Assembly (NCBI GenBank): GCA_038109305.1
Contig: JAYNIR010000009.1
Span: 62,001-126,000 of the forward strand
Reading direction: 5' to 3'
DNA length: 64,000 nt
Source of the DNA: UBA1479 sp038109305
Lineage (GTDB): Bacteria; Pseudomonadota; Alphaproteobacteria; Rhodospirillales; Casp-alpha2
The notes beneath the pieces are model-generated. The model saw nothing but the letters and a program-made list of their open reading frames with translations. It did no database searches and had not been told where the DNA came from. The translations under genes were made by a program, and so were the position numbers. Below are positions 36,016 through 45,033 of the stretch, piece after piece. Position 1 is the stretch's first letter; each line of letters begins with the position of its first letter.

Positions 36016-36426
36016 ATGACTTTATCCGCACCACCGTCCCCGACCCCACCTTCCCCTTCCATGGACCGCCCCGGCGTTTTGGCCGCGATCGGGCGCGGCC
36101 TCGGCCGCCGCTGCCCCATGTGCGGCGAAGGGCGGAGCCTCCGCAGGTACCTGAAAGTCGTCGATCATTGCGATCATTGCGGCGAAGCGCTGGGCCACAT
36201 CCGGGCCGACGACTTCCCGCCCTACCTGACCATCGCGATCGTCGGGCACATCATCGTGCCGCTGCTGCTGGTATCCGAACAGTACGTGGCGCCGCCCATG
36301 TGCGCGACGCTGCTGGTTTTCCTGCCGTTAACGCTGTTGCTGACGCTGACGCTGCTTCCGCGCATCAAGGGCGGCATCCTGGGCCTCATGTGGCACCTGG
36401 GACTCCGCGGCGACGAAACGCAGTAG
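36016..36426 (+). CDS. DUF983 family protein
   Basis: 136 residues from ATG 36016. A zinc-ribbon-like start (RRCPMCGEG, then CDHCGE) is followed by two predicted membrane helices (about 75-95 and 98-118) and an MWHLGLRGDE end. DUF983 proteins are alphaproteobacterial inner-membrane proteins; some lie beside cytochrome oxidase genes, but no role is established. The frame extends upstream through the end of trkH without homology. Ends in TAG, just before the convergent acetyltransferase. Confidence 0.88.
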   Translation: MTLSAPPSPTPPSPSMDRPGVLAAIGRGLGRRCPMCGEGRSLRRYLKVVDHCDHCGEALGHIRADDFPPYLTIAIVGHIIVPLLLVSEQYVAPPMCATLLVFLPLTLLLTLTLLPRIKGGILGLMWHLGLRGDETQ

Positions 36427-36438
36427 GCCCCCAGGCCG

Positions 36439-36960
36439 TCAGGCTCGCGTTTTCCAATCCTCCCGATCAAGACGGTACACCGCGCAGTCCTCATCGCCGA
36501 AGCGGCGGTGTTCGACGAACGAGAAGCCGAGCCGTTCGTAAAACCGCCCGGCATCGGAATTTTCGGCGAGCGGATCAACCAGCACCGCCGTCACCCCGGG
36601 CGGGGCGAAGCAGCGGGCAAATGCCAACCGCATGATTTCCGTGCCGAGGCCTTGGCCCAGGCAATCGGCCTCACCGATCCAGATGTCGACGGCGCGGAGG
36701 GTCGGGGCCGCGTCGCCCCAATAACGCGTTTCTTCCCGCGCCGGGTCGATGATCTGGACGAAGCCGATGGGCCGGGCCCCACCGGGCGCATCCCATTCGG
36801 CGATCAGCATCTCCCGCCAATCGGGGCTTTGCGCCAGGGCGCCCGGCCAATCCTAAGGGCCGTTGGCGCCCAGATGCGCCCGCACGTGGGGGGCATGTTC
36901 CCAGCGGTGGAGGATTTCCAGATCGTCGGGCGTTGCGGGGCGGAGGGTCATCTGCGTCAT
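36439..36960 (-). pseudogene. GNAT acetyltransferase interrupted by TAG
   Basis: From ATG 36960 the frame reads TLRPATPDDLEILHRWEHAP, a typical N-terminus of the AAC(6')-like GNAT group, then meets TAG at codon 36 (36853-36855) before continuing without shift through GFVQIIDPAREETRYWGD, DIWIGEADCLGQGLGTEIM (the acetyl-CoA loop) and GRFYERLGFSF. The total, 173 codons, is normal for the family. Only the piece from ATG 36810 can be made without readthrough; it lacks the first strand and helices. Substrate unknown. Confidence 0.82.
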
Positions 36961-37025
36961 GTGGCGTCTTCTAACAAACCCGCTTACATTTGTCGCAGGC
37001 CGGGAGGGAGGATCACGCCGTGCTG

Positions 37026-37787
37026 ATGCCGCTTTACGACAACAATCCGAAACACCGGATTCCGTTTCAGTTCGTCACGGTGGCGCTGATCGCGGCGTGC
37101 GTCGGCGTATACCTGTGGCAGTTTTCTCTGGGCCCCAAGGGCGGGCAGGACGCGGTCTATGCCTTGGGCGCGATCCCGGCGGTGGTGTCCGGGCACAAGA
37201 CCCTGCCGCCGGACCTTGCGTGGGTGCCCGCCGAATTGACGCTGATCACGTCCATGTTCATGCACGGCGGGTGGATGCACCTGATCGGCAACATGCTTTA
37301 TTTGTGGATATTGGGCGACAACGTGGAAGACGCCATGGAGCACGTGAAGTTCCTGATCTTCTATCTGCTGTCGGGGCTCGCCGCCGTGTTTGCCCACATG
37401 GCGCTGGATACGGCTTCGACCGTGCCGCTGGTCGGGGCGTCGGGCGCGATTTCGGGGGTCATCGGCGCCTACCTGCTTTTGCATCCGACGGCGAAGATCC
37501 ACACGCTGGTGATGTTCCGCTTCATGGTGGCGCTGCCGGCGTGGGTGGCGCTCGGCCTCTGGATCGCCCTGCAATTCTTCAACGCGGCGCAGGACGCGGG
37601 TGGCACCGGCGGCGGCGTCGCGTGGTGGGCGCACATCGGCGGCGCCGTGGCGGGGATGATTTTGGTGCCGTTTTTCAAGCATCGGGACATACCGCTTTTG
37701 GCCGGGATCGGCGGCCGGCCGCTCTATCCGGTCGAACCCCGCCAGCACGGCAAAGGGTATAAGCGGGCCCGTTGGCCCTGGCGGTAG
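37026..37787 (+). CDS. Rhomboid family intramembrane serine protease
   Basis: 253 residues from ATG 37026. Six hydrophobic segments are visible. The catalytic pair is S139 (GASGAISG) and H203 (WWAHIGG), and the HGGWMHLIGNMLYLW block with the conserved His/Asn of helix 2 is intact. It cleaves membrane proteins within the bilayer; targets are unknown. The C-terminal Arg-rich tail is cytoplasmic. Ends in TAG, 65 bases before purL, so it may share a transcript with purL. Confidence 0.93.
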   Translation: MPLYDNNPKHRIPFQFVTVALIAACVGVYLWQFSLGPKGGQDAVYALGAIPAVVSGHKTLPPDLAWVPAELTLITSMFMHGGWMHLIGNMLYLWILGDNVEDAMEHVKFLIFYLLSGLAAVFAHMALDTASTVPLVGASGAISGVIGAYLLLHPTAKIHTLVMFRFMVALPAWVALGLWIALQFFNAAQDAGGTGGGVAWWAHIGGAVAGMILVPFFKHRDIPLLAGIGGRPLYPVEPRQHGKGYKRARWPWR

Positions 37788-37852
37788 GCGGAATCTTCAT
37801 ATCAGTTCGGATTCCCGTTGCCATTCGCCCCCGATTTGCTATCAAGACCCCC

Positions 37853-40060
37853 ATGAACGCAGCCGACGCCTCCCCGGAAATCACGCCAGAGATCGTCGCC
37901 GAGCATGGGCTCAGCCCGGAAGAATACGCCAAGATTCTGGAAATCATGGGCCGCCAGCCCAACCTGACAGAGCTTGGCATTTTTTCCGTCATGTGGTCGG
38001 AGCACTGTTCCTACAAATCGTCCAAAAAGTGGCTGAAAACCCTGCACACCGAGGGCAAACAGGTGATCTGCGGGCCCGGCGAGAACGCCGGCGTGGTCGA
38101 CATCGGCGACGGCCAGGCGGTCATCTTCAAGATGGAAAGCCACAACCACCCGAGCTTTATCGAGCCCTATCAGGGGGCGGCCACCGGCGTCGGCGGGATT
38201 TTGCGCGACGTCTTCACCATGGGGGCCCGACCGGTCGCCAACCTGAACGCACTGCGCTTCGGCGATCCGTCGCACCCGAAAACCCGCCATCTGGTCGCGG
38301 GCGTGGTCGCCGGGATCGGCGGGTACGGCAACTGCGTCGGCGTGCCGACCATCGGCGGCGAGTGCGAATTCCACCCGGCCTACAACGGCAACATCCTGGT
38401 CAACGCCATGACCGTGGGCATCGCCGATCAGGATAAGATTTTTTATTCGGCCGCCACCGGCGTCGGCAATCCGATCGTCTATGTGGGATCCAAGACCGGG
38501 CGCGACGGCATCCACGGGGCGACCATGGCGTCGGCGGAATTTTCCGACGATTCGGAAGAAAAACGCCCGACCGTGCAGGTCGGCGACCCGTTCACGGAAA
38601 AACTGCTGATTGAGGCGTGCCTGGAACTGATGGCGACGGACATGATCGTCGCGATCCAGGACATGGGGGCCGCGGGCCTCACGTCCTCAAGCTTTGAAAT
38701 GGCGTCAAAGGGCGGCACCGGGGTCGAATTGGACCTGGACCAGGTGCCGCAGCGCGAAGAAAACATGACGGCCTATGAAATGATGCTGTCGGAAAGCCAG
38801 GAGCGGATGCTCATGGTCCTGAAGCCCGGACGCGAAGACGACGCCCGGGAAATTTTTGAAAAATGGGAACTGGACTTCGCCGTCGTCGGCAAACTGACGG
38901 ACACCGGCCACATGGTGTTGAAGCACAAGGGCCAGGTCGTCGCCGACCTGCCCATCGACCCCTTGGCGCTGGCCAGCCCGGAATACGACCGGCCCTGGGT
39001 CAAGACGCCGAAGCAGCGTGAAATCACGCCCGCCGATCTGACGGTCACGATTGATCCGCTGGACTCGCTGACGAAGCTGATGGGCTGCCCGCACCTCGCG
39101 TCCAAACGATGGATCTGGGAACAGTACGATCACATGGTCATGGGCGACACCATCGGGCGGCCCGGCGGCGACGCCGGCGTGGTCCGCGTCCACGGCACCA
39201 AAAAGGCGCTGGCCATGACATCCGACTGCACACCGCGTTATTGCCTGGCCGACCCGGTCGAAGGCGGCCGCCAGGCGGTGGCCGAAGCCTTCCGCAATCT
39301 TTGCGCCGTCGGCGCCAAACCGCTTGCCATCACCGACAACATGAATTTCGGCAATCCGGAACGGCCCGAAATCATGGGCCAGTTCGTCGGCTGCGTCGAA
39401 GGCATCCGCGAGGCGTCCGTCGCGCTCGACCTGCCGGTCGTGTCGGGGAACGTGTCGCTGTACAACGAAACCAACGGCAAAGGCATTCCGCCGACCCCGG
39501 CCATCGGCGGCGTCGGGCTGCTCAGGAATTCGGCCAAGCGCGTCGACATCGCGCTGAAGGAAGAATTCGAAGCCATCGTCCTTCTGGGCGAAGTCACCGG
39601 CCACCTGGGCCAGTCGATCTACATGCGCGAGATCGAAGGCCGCGAGGACGGCCGGCCGCCGCCCGTGCATCTGGGCACCGAACGGCGGACCGGCGATTTC
39701 GTCCGGTCGCTGATCGAAACCGGGATGATTTCCGCCTGCCACGATATTTCCGACGGCGGTATGCTGGTGGCGCTCGCGGAAATGGCGCTCGCCGGGAACA
39801 TGGGCGCCGAGATCATCCTACCCGCCGGCATCGACCCGACCGCCTTCCTGTTCGGCGAGGACCAAAGCCGGTACCTGGTGTCGACCGGGCAGACGGCGCA
39901 ATTGGCCGCCGCCGCCTGGGATACCGGCGTGCCGGCGATCACGCTGGGCATCTGCCACGGCGACGCCATTGAGATTTACAACTTCGGCCGGGTCGAGCTG
40001 GACGACCTTCGCCGCGCCCACGAAGGCTGGATGCGCGGCTATATGGCGGCGACGAAATAG
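37853..40060 (+). CDS. purL: Phosphoribosylformylglycinamidine synthase subunit PurL (small type)
   Basis: 735 residues from ATG 37853, the length of the small PurL that works with PurS and PurQ. It makes FGAM from FGAR, ATP and ammonia. Visible motifs include MWSEHCSYKSSK, GENAGVVDIGDGQAVIFKMESHNHPS, DMGAAGLTSSS and the second-half DISDGG. No glutaminase domain is fused, as expected. It is separated from purQ by trkH, DUF983, GNAT and rhomboid genes. Ends in TAG; bolA follows 110 bases downstream. Confidence 0.98.
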   Translation: MNAADASPEITPEIVAEHGLSPEEYAKILEIMGRQPNLTELGIFSVMWSEHCSYKSSKKWLKTLHTEGKQVICGPGENAGVVDIGDGQAVIFKMESHNHPSFIEPYQGAATGVGGILRDVFTMGARPVANLNALRFGDPSHPKTRHLVAGVVAGIGGYGNCVGVPTIGGECEFHPAYNGNILVNAMTVGIADQDKIFYSAATGVGNPIVYVGSKTGRDGIHGATMASAEFSDDSEEKRPTVQVGDPFTEKLLIEACLELMATDMIVAIQDMGAAGLTSSSFEMASKGGTGVELDLDQVPQREENMTAYEMMLSESQERMLMVLKPGREDDAREIFEKWELDFAVVGKLTDTGHMVLKHKGQVVADLPIDPLALASPEYDRPWVKTPKQREITPADLTVTIDPLDSLTKLMGCPHLASKRWIWEQYDHMVMGDTIGRPGGDAGVVRVHGTKKALAMTSDCTPRYCLADPVEGGRQAVAEAFRNLCAVGAKPLAITDNMNFGNPERPEIMGQFVGCVEGIREASVALDLPVVSGNVSLYNETNGKGIPPTPAIGGVGLLRNSAKRVDIALKEEFEAIVLLGEVTGHLGQSIYMREIEGREDGRPPPVHLGTERRTGDFVRSLIETGMISACHDISDGGMLVALAEMALAGNMGAEIILPAGIDPTAFLFGEDQSRYLVSTGQTAQLAAAAWDTGVPAITLGICHGDAIEIYNFGRVELDDLRRAHEGWMRGYMAATK

Positions 40061-40104
40061 ACCGAAATAGGGCCGATCCGGGCCTAATTTCCCCATTCGC
40101 CCTG

Positions 40105-40133
40105 TTGACCTTGCGCCGCCGCCGGGCCATATG
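40105..40133 (+). promoter_or_regulatory. Candidate promoter for bolA-grxD
   Basis: TTGACC (40105-40110) and CATATG (40128-40133) are separated by 17 bases in the gap between purL and bolA, with the bolA ATG 37 bases beyond the -10. The -35 is strong and the -10 moderate. Confidence 0.5.
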
Positions 40134-40170
40134 TTCAGGCAATTGGCGCTGGACCCGAGGATCATTTGCC

Positions 40171-40404
40171 ATGGCCATGGCGGCCCAAGACATCGAAGAC
40201 CTGATCAAGGACGGCATTCCCGGCGCGGAGGTCAAAATCGAGGACCTGCGCGGTGACGGCGACCATTACCTGGCCGTCGTAGTGTCTGACGCCTTCCGCG
40301 GCAAATCCCGCGTCCAGCAGCATCAGATGGTCTATGCGGCGCTCCAGGGCCGTATGGGGAACGAACTGCACGCCTTGGCGCTTCAGACCTCGGCCCCCGA
40401 ATAG
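40171..40404 (+). CDS. BolA family protein
   Basis: 77 residues from ATG 40171; the next in-frame ATG, two codons on, is equally possible. The KH-like fold is marked by DIEDLIKDGIPGAEVKIEDLRGDGDHYLAVVVSDAF and the C-terminal HQMVYAALQGRMG with the conserved His used for [2Fe-2S] binding with a monothiol glutaredoxin. The adjacent grxD encodes such a partner, 63 bases downstream, so the pair probably forms a Grx-BolA iron-sulfur complex. Ends in TAG. Confidence 0.93.
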   Translation: MAMAAQDIEDLIKDGIPGAEVKIEDLRGDGDHYLAVVVSDAFRGKSRVQQHQMVYAALQGRMGNELHALALQTSAPE

Positions 40405-40467
40405 ACCCATTAACGGCAACCGGGCCGCGGCCTACACAAAGCCGAGCCCGAACAAGGAACAAGCGAC

Positions 40468-40803
40468 ATGAGCGAGAATGCGGTTTTCGACCAGATCAAG
40501 GGTGAAGTCACCGACAACGACGTGGTCCTTTTCATGAAGGGAACACCCATGTTCCCGCAATGCGGATTTTCCGCCGCGGTCGTCCAGGCGCTAACCATGA
40601 TGGGCGTAAAATTCAAGGGAATCAATGTTTTGGAAGATATGGGCCTGCGCGAAGGCATCAAGGCCTATACCAACTGGCCGACCATCCCGCAGCTTTACGT
40701 GAAGGGCGAATTCGTCGGCGGCTGCGATATCATCCGGGAAATGTATGAAACCGGTGAATTGAAGCAGTTTTTGGACGAAAAAGGGGTTGAAACCGCCGCC
40801 TGA
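40468..40803 (+). CDS. grxD: Monothiol glutaredoxin Grx4 (GrxD)
   Basis: 111 residues. The monothiol active site CGFS is at 32-35, with KGTPMFPQ before it and WPTIPQLYVKGEFVGGCDI containing the cis-Pro and glutathione-binding residues. It carries and transfers [2Fe-2S] clusters, typically with BolA-like proteins. AAGGA lies nine bases upstream. It closes the purL-bolA-grxD group and is followed by a strong terminator. Confidence 0.97.
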   Translation: MSENAVFDQIKGEVTDNDVVLFMKGTPMFPQCGFSAAVVQALTMMGVKFKGINVLEDMGLREGIKAYTNWPTIPQLYVKGEFVGGCDIIREMYETGELKQFLDEKGVETAA

Positions 40804-40870
40804 ATCCCATTAGTAACAGCACTAATGCACAAAAAACGAGGCCCCCGAGTTTCCAGGGAGGGCTTTTGAG

Positions 40871-40904
40871 GGAGGGACCGCCATTGATGGCGGTCCCTCC
40901 TTTT
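40871..40904 (+). terminator. Intrinsic terminator after grxD
   Basis: A perfect 12-base stem (GGAGGGACCGCC / GGCGGTCCCTCC) with an ATTGAT loop is followed by TTTT. It lies 67 bases beyond the grxD stop and just before the ABC-F gene. Confidence 0.85.
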
Positions 40905-40973
40905 ATGGGCCTCACCGCGGTCCCGAAGGGTCCCCGCCGCCCCCCAACCGCCCCACCGAAAGGCCCGCCGGAC

Positions 40974-42803
40974 ATGGCCCCGCCCATCGTGACGCTGCGC
41001 GAAATCCGCCTTAGTTTCGGCGGAACTCCGTTACTTGAGGACGCGGAATTGGCCGTTTCCCGAGGCGAGCGGCTGTGCCTTGTCGGGCGCAACGGATCGG
41101 GCAAGTCGACATTGTTGAAAATCGCCGCGGGAATCGTCGATGCCGACGCGGGCGAACGCTTCGTGCAGCCCGGAACGACCATCCGCTATCTGCCCCAGGG
41201 GCCCGACTTCAAGGGTCACAAGACGACGCTGAGCTATGTCGAGGAAGGCCTGGCGCCCGGCGATGACCCGCACCGGGCGCAGTATCTGTTGAGCGTTCTG
41301 GGCCTGACCGGCGACGAAGCGCCCGAGCGCCTTTCCGGCGGCGAAGCCCGGCGCGCGGCGCTTGCCCGCGTTCTGGCGCCGGAGCCGGACGTTCTGCTGC
41401 TGGACGAGCCGACCAACCATCTAGACCTGCCGGCGATCCAGTGGCTTGAGGCGGAGTTGGCCGCGATGTCGTCCGCCGTCATCGTGATCAGCCATGACCG
41501 CCGGTTCCTGGAAACCGTGTCGAAAGCGACCTTGTGGATTGACCGGGGGCGGGTTCGGCGGCTGGACCAGGGATTCGCCAAGTTCGAGGAATGGCGCGAT
41601 GAAACGTTTGAACAAGAAACCGTCGAACGCCACAAGCTGGACCGTAAAATCGCCGCCGAAGACCATTGGCTGATCTACGGCGTGACCGCGCGCCGCAAAC
41701 GCAACCAACGGCGGCTGCGCGAGCTTCAGGACATGCGCGAGCAGCGCCGCACGCTCCGCCACGCAACCGGCAACGTCAAAATGACGGTCGCCCAGGCCGA
41801 CAGCGCGGGCAAACTGGTCGCCGAGGCCGAAGGCGTATCGAAATCGTTCGGCGCGCGCGCGGTCATTGACGATTTTTCGATCCGCATTCAACGCGGCGAC
41901 CGGGTCGGCTTCGTCGGCCCCAACGGCGCCGGCAAGACCACGTTGCTGAACATTCTGACCGGTCAGGACACGCCGGACCTGGGCATGGCCCGGATCGGCG
42001 TTTCGGTGAAAATGGTGACACTTGACCAGAAACGCGAGAGCCTCGACCCGTCGACCCGCCTGTCGGATGCCCTGACCGGCGGCAGCGGCGACTCGGTGTC
42101 CGTCGCCGGCGAACCGCGTCATGTGATCAGTTACATGAAGGATTTTCTGTTCGCACCCGAACAGGCGCCGACGCCCATCGGAGAATTGTCCGGTGGCGAA
42201 CTCGGGCGGCTGATGCTGGCCCGGGCGCTGGCCCGGCCGTCAAACCTTCTGGTCTTGGACGAGCCGACCAACGACTTGGATCTGGAAACGCTCGATCTGC
42301 TTCAAGACATGCTGGCGGATTATCGGGGCGCTGTGCTGCTGGTCAGTCACGACCGGGATTTCCTTGACCGAGTGGTCACCTCGGTGGTGCATGCCGAAGG
42401 CAACGGCAAGTGGCAGGAATACGCGGGCGGTTTTTCCGACATGATGATCCAGCGCCGCAACAAGCCAGATGCACCCCCCAAGCCGGACGGCGGGAAAGAC
42501 GCGCACAAGCCGGCTGGACCGGGCGGCAAGCAACCGGAGCCAGGAGAAAAACAAGGGCAAAAACGCAAGCTGTCGTTCAACCAGACGCATGCGCTCAAAA
42601 CGCTCCCCGCGAAAATCGCCGATCTGGAAGCCAAGATTGAATCGCTGCGGAAGGCGCTGGCCGATCCGACGCTCTATGCTCGCGACCGCGCCACCTTCGA
42701 CAAGACCGCCAAGGCGCTGGAGCAGGCGGAAACGGACCTCGCCCGAATGGAAGAGGAATGGCTGCAGTTGGAGGTTGAGCGCGAAGCGATCGAGGGTGCC
42801 TGA
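40974..42803 (+). CDS. ABC-F family ATP-binding protein (Uup-like)
   Basis: 609 residues from ATG 40974, which has AAAGG ten bases upstream; the longer open frame to 40866 would run through the terminator hairpin. Two ABC domains: Walker A GRNGSGKST and GPNGAGKTT, signatures LSGGEARRAALARVL and LSGGELGRLMLARAL, Walker B LLLDEPTNH and LVLDEPTND. No membrane domain, so it acts on ribosomes, not in transport. The C-terminal part has a charged linker and a coiled coil (about 545-605) as in Uup, which also binds DNA. Intact. Confidence 0.93.
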   Translation: MAPPIVTLREIRLSFGGTPLLEDAELAVSRGERLCLVGRNGSGKSTLLKIAAGIVDADAGERFVQPGTTIRYLPQGPDFKGHKTTLSYVEEGLAPGDDPHRAQYLLSVLGLTGDEAPERLSGGEARRAALARVLAPEPDVLLLDEPTNHLDLPAIQWLEAELAAMSSAVIVISHDRRFLETVSKATLWIDRGRVRRLDQGFAKFEEWRDETFEQETVERHKLDRKIAAEDHWLIYGVTARRKRNQRRLRELQDMREQRRTLRHATGNVKMTVAQADSAGKLVAEAEGVSKSFGARAVIDDFSIRIQRGDRVGFVGPNGAGKTTLLNILTGQDTPDLGMARIGVSVKMVTLDQKRESLDPSTRLSDALTGGSGDSVSVAGEPRHVISYMKDFLFAPEQAPTPIGELSGGELGRLMLARALARPSNLLVLDEPTNDLDLETLDLLQDMLADYRGAVLLVSHDRDFLDRVVTSVVHAEGNGKWQEYAGGFSDMMIQRRNKPDAPPKPDGGKDAHKPAGPGGKQPEPGEKQGQKRKLSFNQTHALKTLPAKIADLEAKIESLRKALADPTLYARDRATFDKTAKALEQAETDLARMEEEWLQLEVEREAIEGA

Positions 42804-42854
42804 GTCCTCGCCTTTTCTCGGGCGTCACTTTGTTGGCCCGGCGTCTCTGCCCAG

Positions 42855-43505
42855 TCAGATCAGCATCGGGCCGCCGGCCGCAAACCCCAGGCGGCGGCGC
42901 AGGTCATCAAATCCGTCATCCGGCCCGCCGTTCTGTTGCGGCCCGCCGCCGACGTCATCGGGCGCGACCGCTTCGCCGACACAGGCCGCCGCCATGGCTT
43001 CGCACATCAGGCCCCGGAAGGACGGTGGCATGTCGTTGGCGTCGATCAGGCCGCTGCGGACCATACCTTCGGCCAGCAGCAGGATCATCCGGCGGAGGTC
43101 ATCGTCGTTACCGTCGGGCGCGGCGGCGGACGCTACCGCAACGTGGCGCACCGCCGCCTGGGTGATCGCGGCGAACAGCGTTGCCGGATCGCACGGTTTC
43201 CGCAGGTAGCGCACGCCCTGGCTTGCGATTTCAAGCGCCTGGGACTCACTGCACTGGCCCGACAACGCGATGGTGGCGGTTTCCGAGTGGCTGTCATGGA
43301 CCAGTTGAATCAGACGGTCGCCCTGCATCCCCGGCATGCGAATGTCGGTGACCATGACGTCGACCGGCACGTCATCCAGAACGGCCAGGGCCTGCTCGCC
43401 GCTGCCGGCGAACAGCATTTCCCATTCGCCGCGTTTGTCGCGGAACGACCGTTTGACCCCGTTCAGAACCTGCGCCTCGTCATCGACCAACAACACGCGG
43501 TTCAT
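42855..43505 (-). CDS. Response regulator with a C-terminal domain of unknown type
   Basis: 216 residues from ATG 43505. The receiver domain (1-120) has the acidic pair DD at 8-9, the phospho-acceptor D54 (VTDIRMPGM), the switch Ser/Thr in ALSGQ and K103 (RKP). The LLVDDEAQVLNGVKRSFRDKRGEW opening is typical of RpfG-like receivers, but no HD-GYP domain follows: the C-terminal 95 residues are Asp/Gly-rich without a recognised output motif. No partner kinase is adjacent, although two kinase genes in this window are decayed. Ends convergent with the ABC-F gene. Confidence 0.85.
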   Translation of the reverse strand: MNRVLLVDDEAQVLNGVKRSFRDKRGEWEMLFAGSGEQALAVLDDVPVDVMVTDIRMPGMQGDRLIQLVHDSHSETATIALSGQCSESQALEIASQGVRYLRKPCDPATLFAAITQAAVRHVAVASAAAPDGNDDDLRRMILLLAEGMVRSGLIDANDMPPSFRGLMCEAMAAACVGEAVAPDDVGGGPQQNGGPDDGFDDLRRRLGFAAGGPMLI

Positions 43506-43587
43506 GGCATTGGCCTTGTTCCCGACATATTCATGCGGGCATATGTGGCCGGCGGGCGGCCCGGCACCTATCCTCATTTGGGGATAA

Positions 43588-43621
43588 AAAAGCCCCCGGG
43601 GGTCAACCGCCGGGGGCTTTT
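43588..43621 (-). terminator. Bidirectional-looking intrinsic terminator
   Basis: A perfect 12-base stem (AAAAGCCCCCGG / CCGGGGGCTTTT) with a 10-base loop lies between the cupin gene and the response regulator gene. On the minus strand it would end the cupin transcript. Confidence 0.8.
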
Positions 43622-43677
43622 GTTTGCGCGTGGCGCGGCGCTTTACGCCGGCACCTTGTTGGTTTGTGGCGCGCCGC

Positions 43678-44091
43678 TTAGGCCGGCGCCTGGGTGTAAT
43701 CCCCGTCGGCAACCGCCTCTTCCCACGTGGTCGCCTTGCCCTGGTCGTCGGATTCCGACAGCGCCAGATGGCACATCATCTGGTCCGGCGCGGCGCCGTG
43801 CCAGTGGCGGGCGTTCGGCGGGATAACGACCGTGTCGCCGGGGCGGATTTCCTCCACCGGGCCGCCTTCAAGCTGATAGCGGCCGACGCCGGACAGCACG
43901 TAAAGAATCTGGCCGACGGCGTGCTGATGCCAGTTGGTGCGCCCGCCCGGCGTGAAGGTGACGCGGGTAACGCGAAGGCGCGACGGGTTTTCCGGCACGA
44001 ACACCTGATCCTGCAGCACCTGGCCGACAAACATGTCGGCAGGGGCCAGTTTGGTTTTGGACTCGTTGGCGCGGACAATTCTGGGTTTCAT
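43678..44091 (-). CDS. Cupin domain-containing protein
   Basis: 137 residues from ATG 44091, which is preceded by GGAGG at seven bases. The two cupin motifs are recognisable: GGRTNWHQHAVGQILYVLSG with two His and a Gln ligand position, and RPGDTVVIPPNARHWHGA with the second His set. The family of small cupins like this is often annotated as carboxymuconolactone-decarboxylase-associated or as a redox-related cupin; function is unknown. It lies alone between two terminators, so it is probably monocistronic. Confidence 0.88.
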   Translation of the reverse strand: MKPRIVRANESKTKLAPADMFVGQVLQDQVFVPENPSRLRVTRVTFTPGGRTNWHQHAVGQILYVLSGVGRYQLEGGPVEEIRPGDTVVIPPNARHWHGAAPDQMMCHLALSESDDQGKATTWEEAVADGDYTQAPA

Positions 44092-44172
44092 GGATGATCC
44101 TCCGATGAAAATTGATTGGTTTTGTGGGCCGACTATCGCACAAGCCGCGCCGGTCATCCATCCCCACCAGGG

Positions 44173-44205
44173 AAAAGAAAAAGGGCGTCCCGAAAGACGC
44201 CCTTT
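44173..44205 (-). terminator. Intrinsic terminator of rpsD
   Basis: On the minus strand a 10-base stem (AAAGGGCGTC / GACGCCCTTT) with a 6-base loop is followed by TTCTTTT. It lies about 65 bases past the rpsD stop, beyond the palindromic element. Confidence 0.8.
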
Positions 44206-44223
44206 GACTTTTTTGGGTTTTGC

Positions 44224-44266
44224 GCAAAGCCACCGTCCCGGGCCGAGCGGCCCGATCGGGTTTTGC
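44224..44266. repeat. Palindromic element, copy B, three bases after the rpsD stop codon
   Basis: Same ends as copy A (GCAAAG, C, CACCGT on the left; TCGG, G, TTTTGC on the right) but the centre is a GGGCC/GGCCC hairpin, showing that the core varies while stem complementarity is kept. It lies between the rpsD stop and its terminator. Confidence 0.7.
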
Positions 44267-44269
44267 GAC

Positions 44270-44884
44270 TTAGCGCGAATAGAATTCGATGACCAGGTTG
44301 GGTTCCATCTGCACCGGATAGGGAACGTCCGCCAGTTTCGGCGTGCGCACGAACGTGCCGGCGAGTTTCTTATGGTTCACTACCATGTAGTCGGGCACAT
44401 CGCGTTCCGGGCTTTCGATAGCGAGCAGCACCAGTGGCATTTCCCGCGATTTCTCGCGGACTTCGACGACGTCGCCGTCCGTCACCTGGTAGGACGGGAT
44501 GTTGACGCGCTTGCCGTTGACCTTGACGTGGCCGTGGTTGACGAACTGCCGGGCGGCGAACACGGTCGGCACGAATTTCATGCGATAGACGACGGCGTCC
44601 AGGCGGCGCTCCAACAGGCCGATCAGGTTTTCCGACGTGTCGCCCTTGCGGCGCGACGCCTCGGCGTAATAGCGGCGAAACTGTTTTTCCGAAATATTGC
44701 CATAATAGCCCTTCAACTTCTGCTTCGCCATCAGCTGAATGCCGAAGTCCGACGGCTTCTTGCGCCGCTGGCCGTGCTGGCCGGGGCCGTATTCGCGGGT
44801 GTTGACGGGGGATTTCGGGCGGCCCCACAGGTTTTCACCCAGGCGCCGGTTGATCTTGTATTTGGAAGCAATTCGCTTGGACAT
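44270..44884 (-). CDS. rpsD: 30S ribosomal protein S4
   Basis: 204 residues, full length. It opens with the family motif RIASKYKINRRLGENLWGRPKSPV and contains the S4 RNA-binding domain (LERRLDAVVYRMKFVPTVFAARQFVNHGHV). The usual RRKPSDFG block is present. S4 starts 30S assembly. Here rpsD is monocistronic, outside the alpha operon, as in many Alphaproteobacteria. A strong promoter lies about 150 bases upstream, leaving a leader long enough for autoregulation; no S4-binding pseudoknot was established. Confidence 0.98.
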   Translation of the reverse strand: MSKRIASKYKINRRLGENLWGRPKSPVNTREYGPGQHGQRRKKPSDFGIQLMAKQKLKGYYGNISEKQFRRYYAEASRRKGDTSENLIGLLERRLDAVVYRMKFVPTVFAARQFVNHGHVKVNGKRVNIPSYQVTDGDVVEVREKSREMPLVLLAIESPERDVPDYMVVNHKKLAGTFVRTPKLADVPYPVQMEPNLVIEFYSR

Positions 44885-45033
44885 GCGGTTTAATCCTTAT
44901 CTTTGCCGGCCCGGGTCGATGCCCGAACGGTCTAATTTGTCCCGGTAGGCCTTAGTCCCTCAGCTGGTTGGCGAGGGGGCGGGATGGGCCCGAATGGGCG
45001 GCCTCATCCGCGTTCCCGGGAATGAAGGGGCGA

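Noticed and set aside
44940..45020. tRNA-like stretch with a CTCAGCTGGTTGGCGAGG D-arm resemblance
   Set aside because: No acceptor stem, anticodon arm or T-loop can be placed around it; it lies in the rpsD leader.
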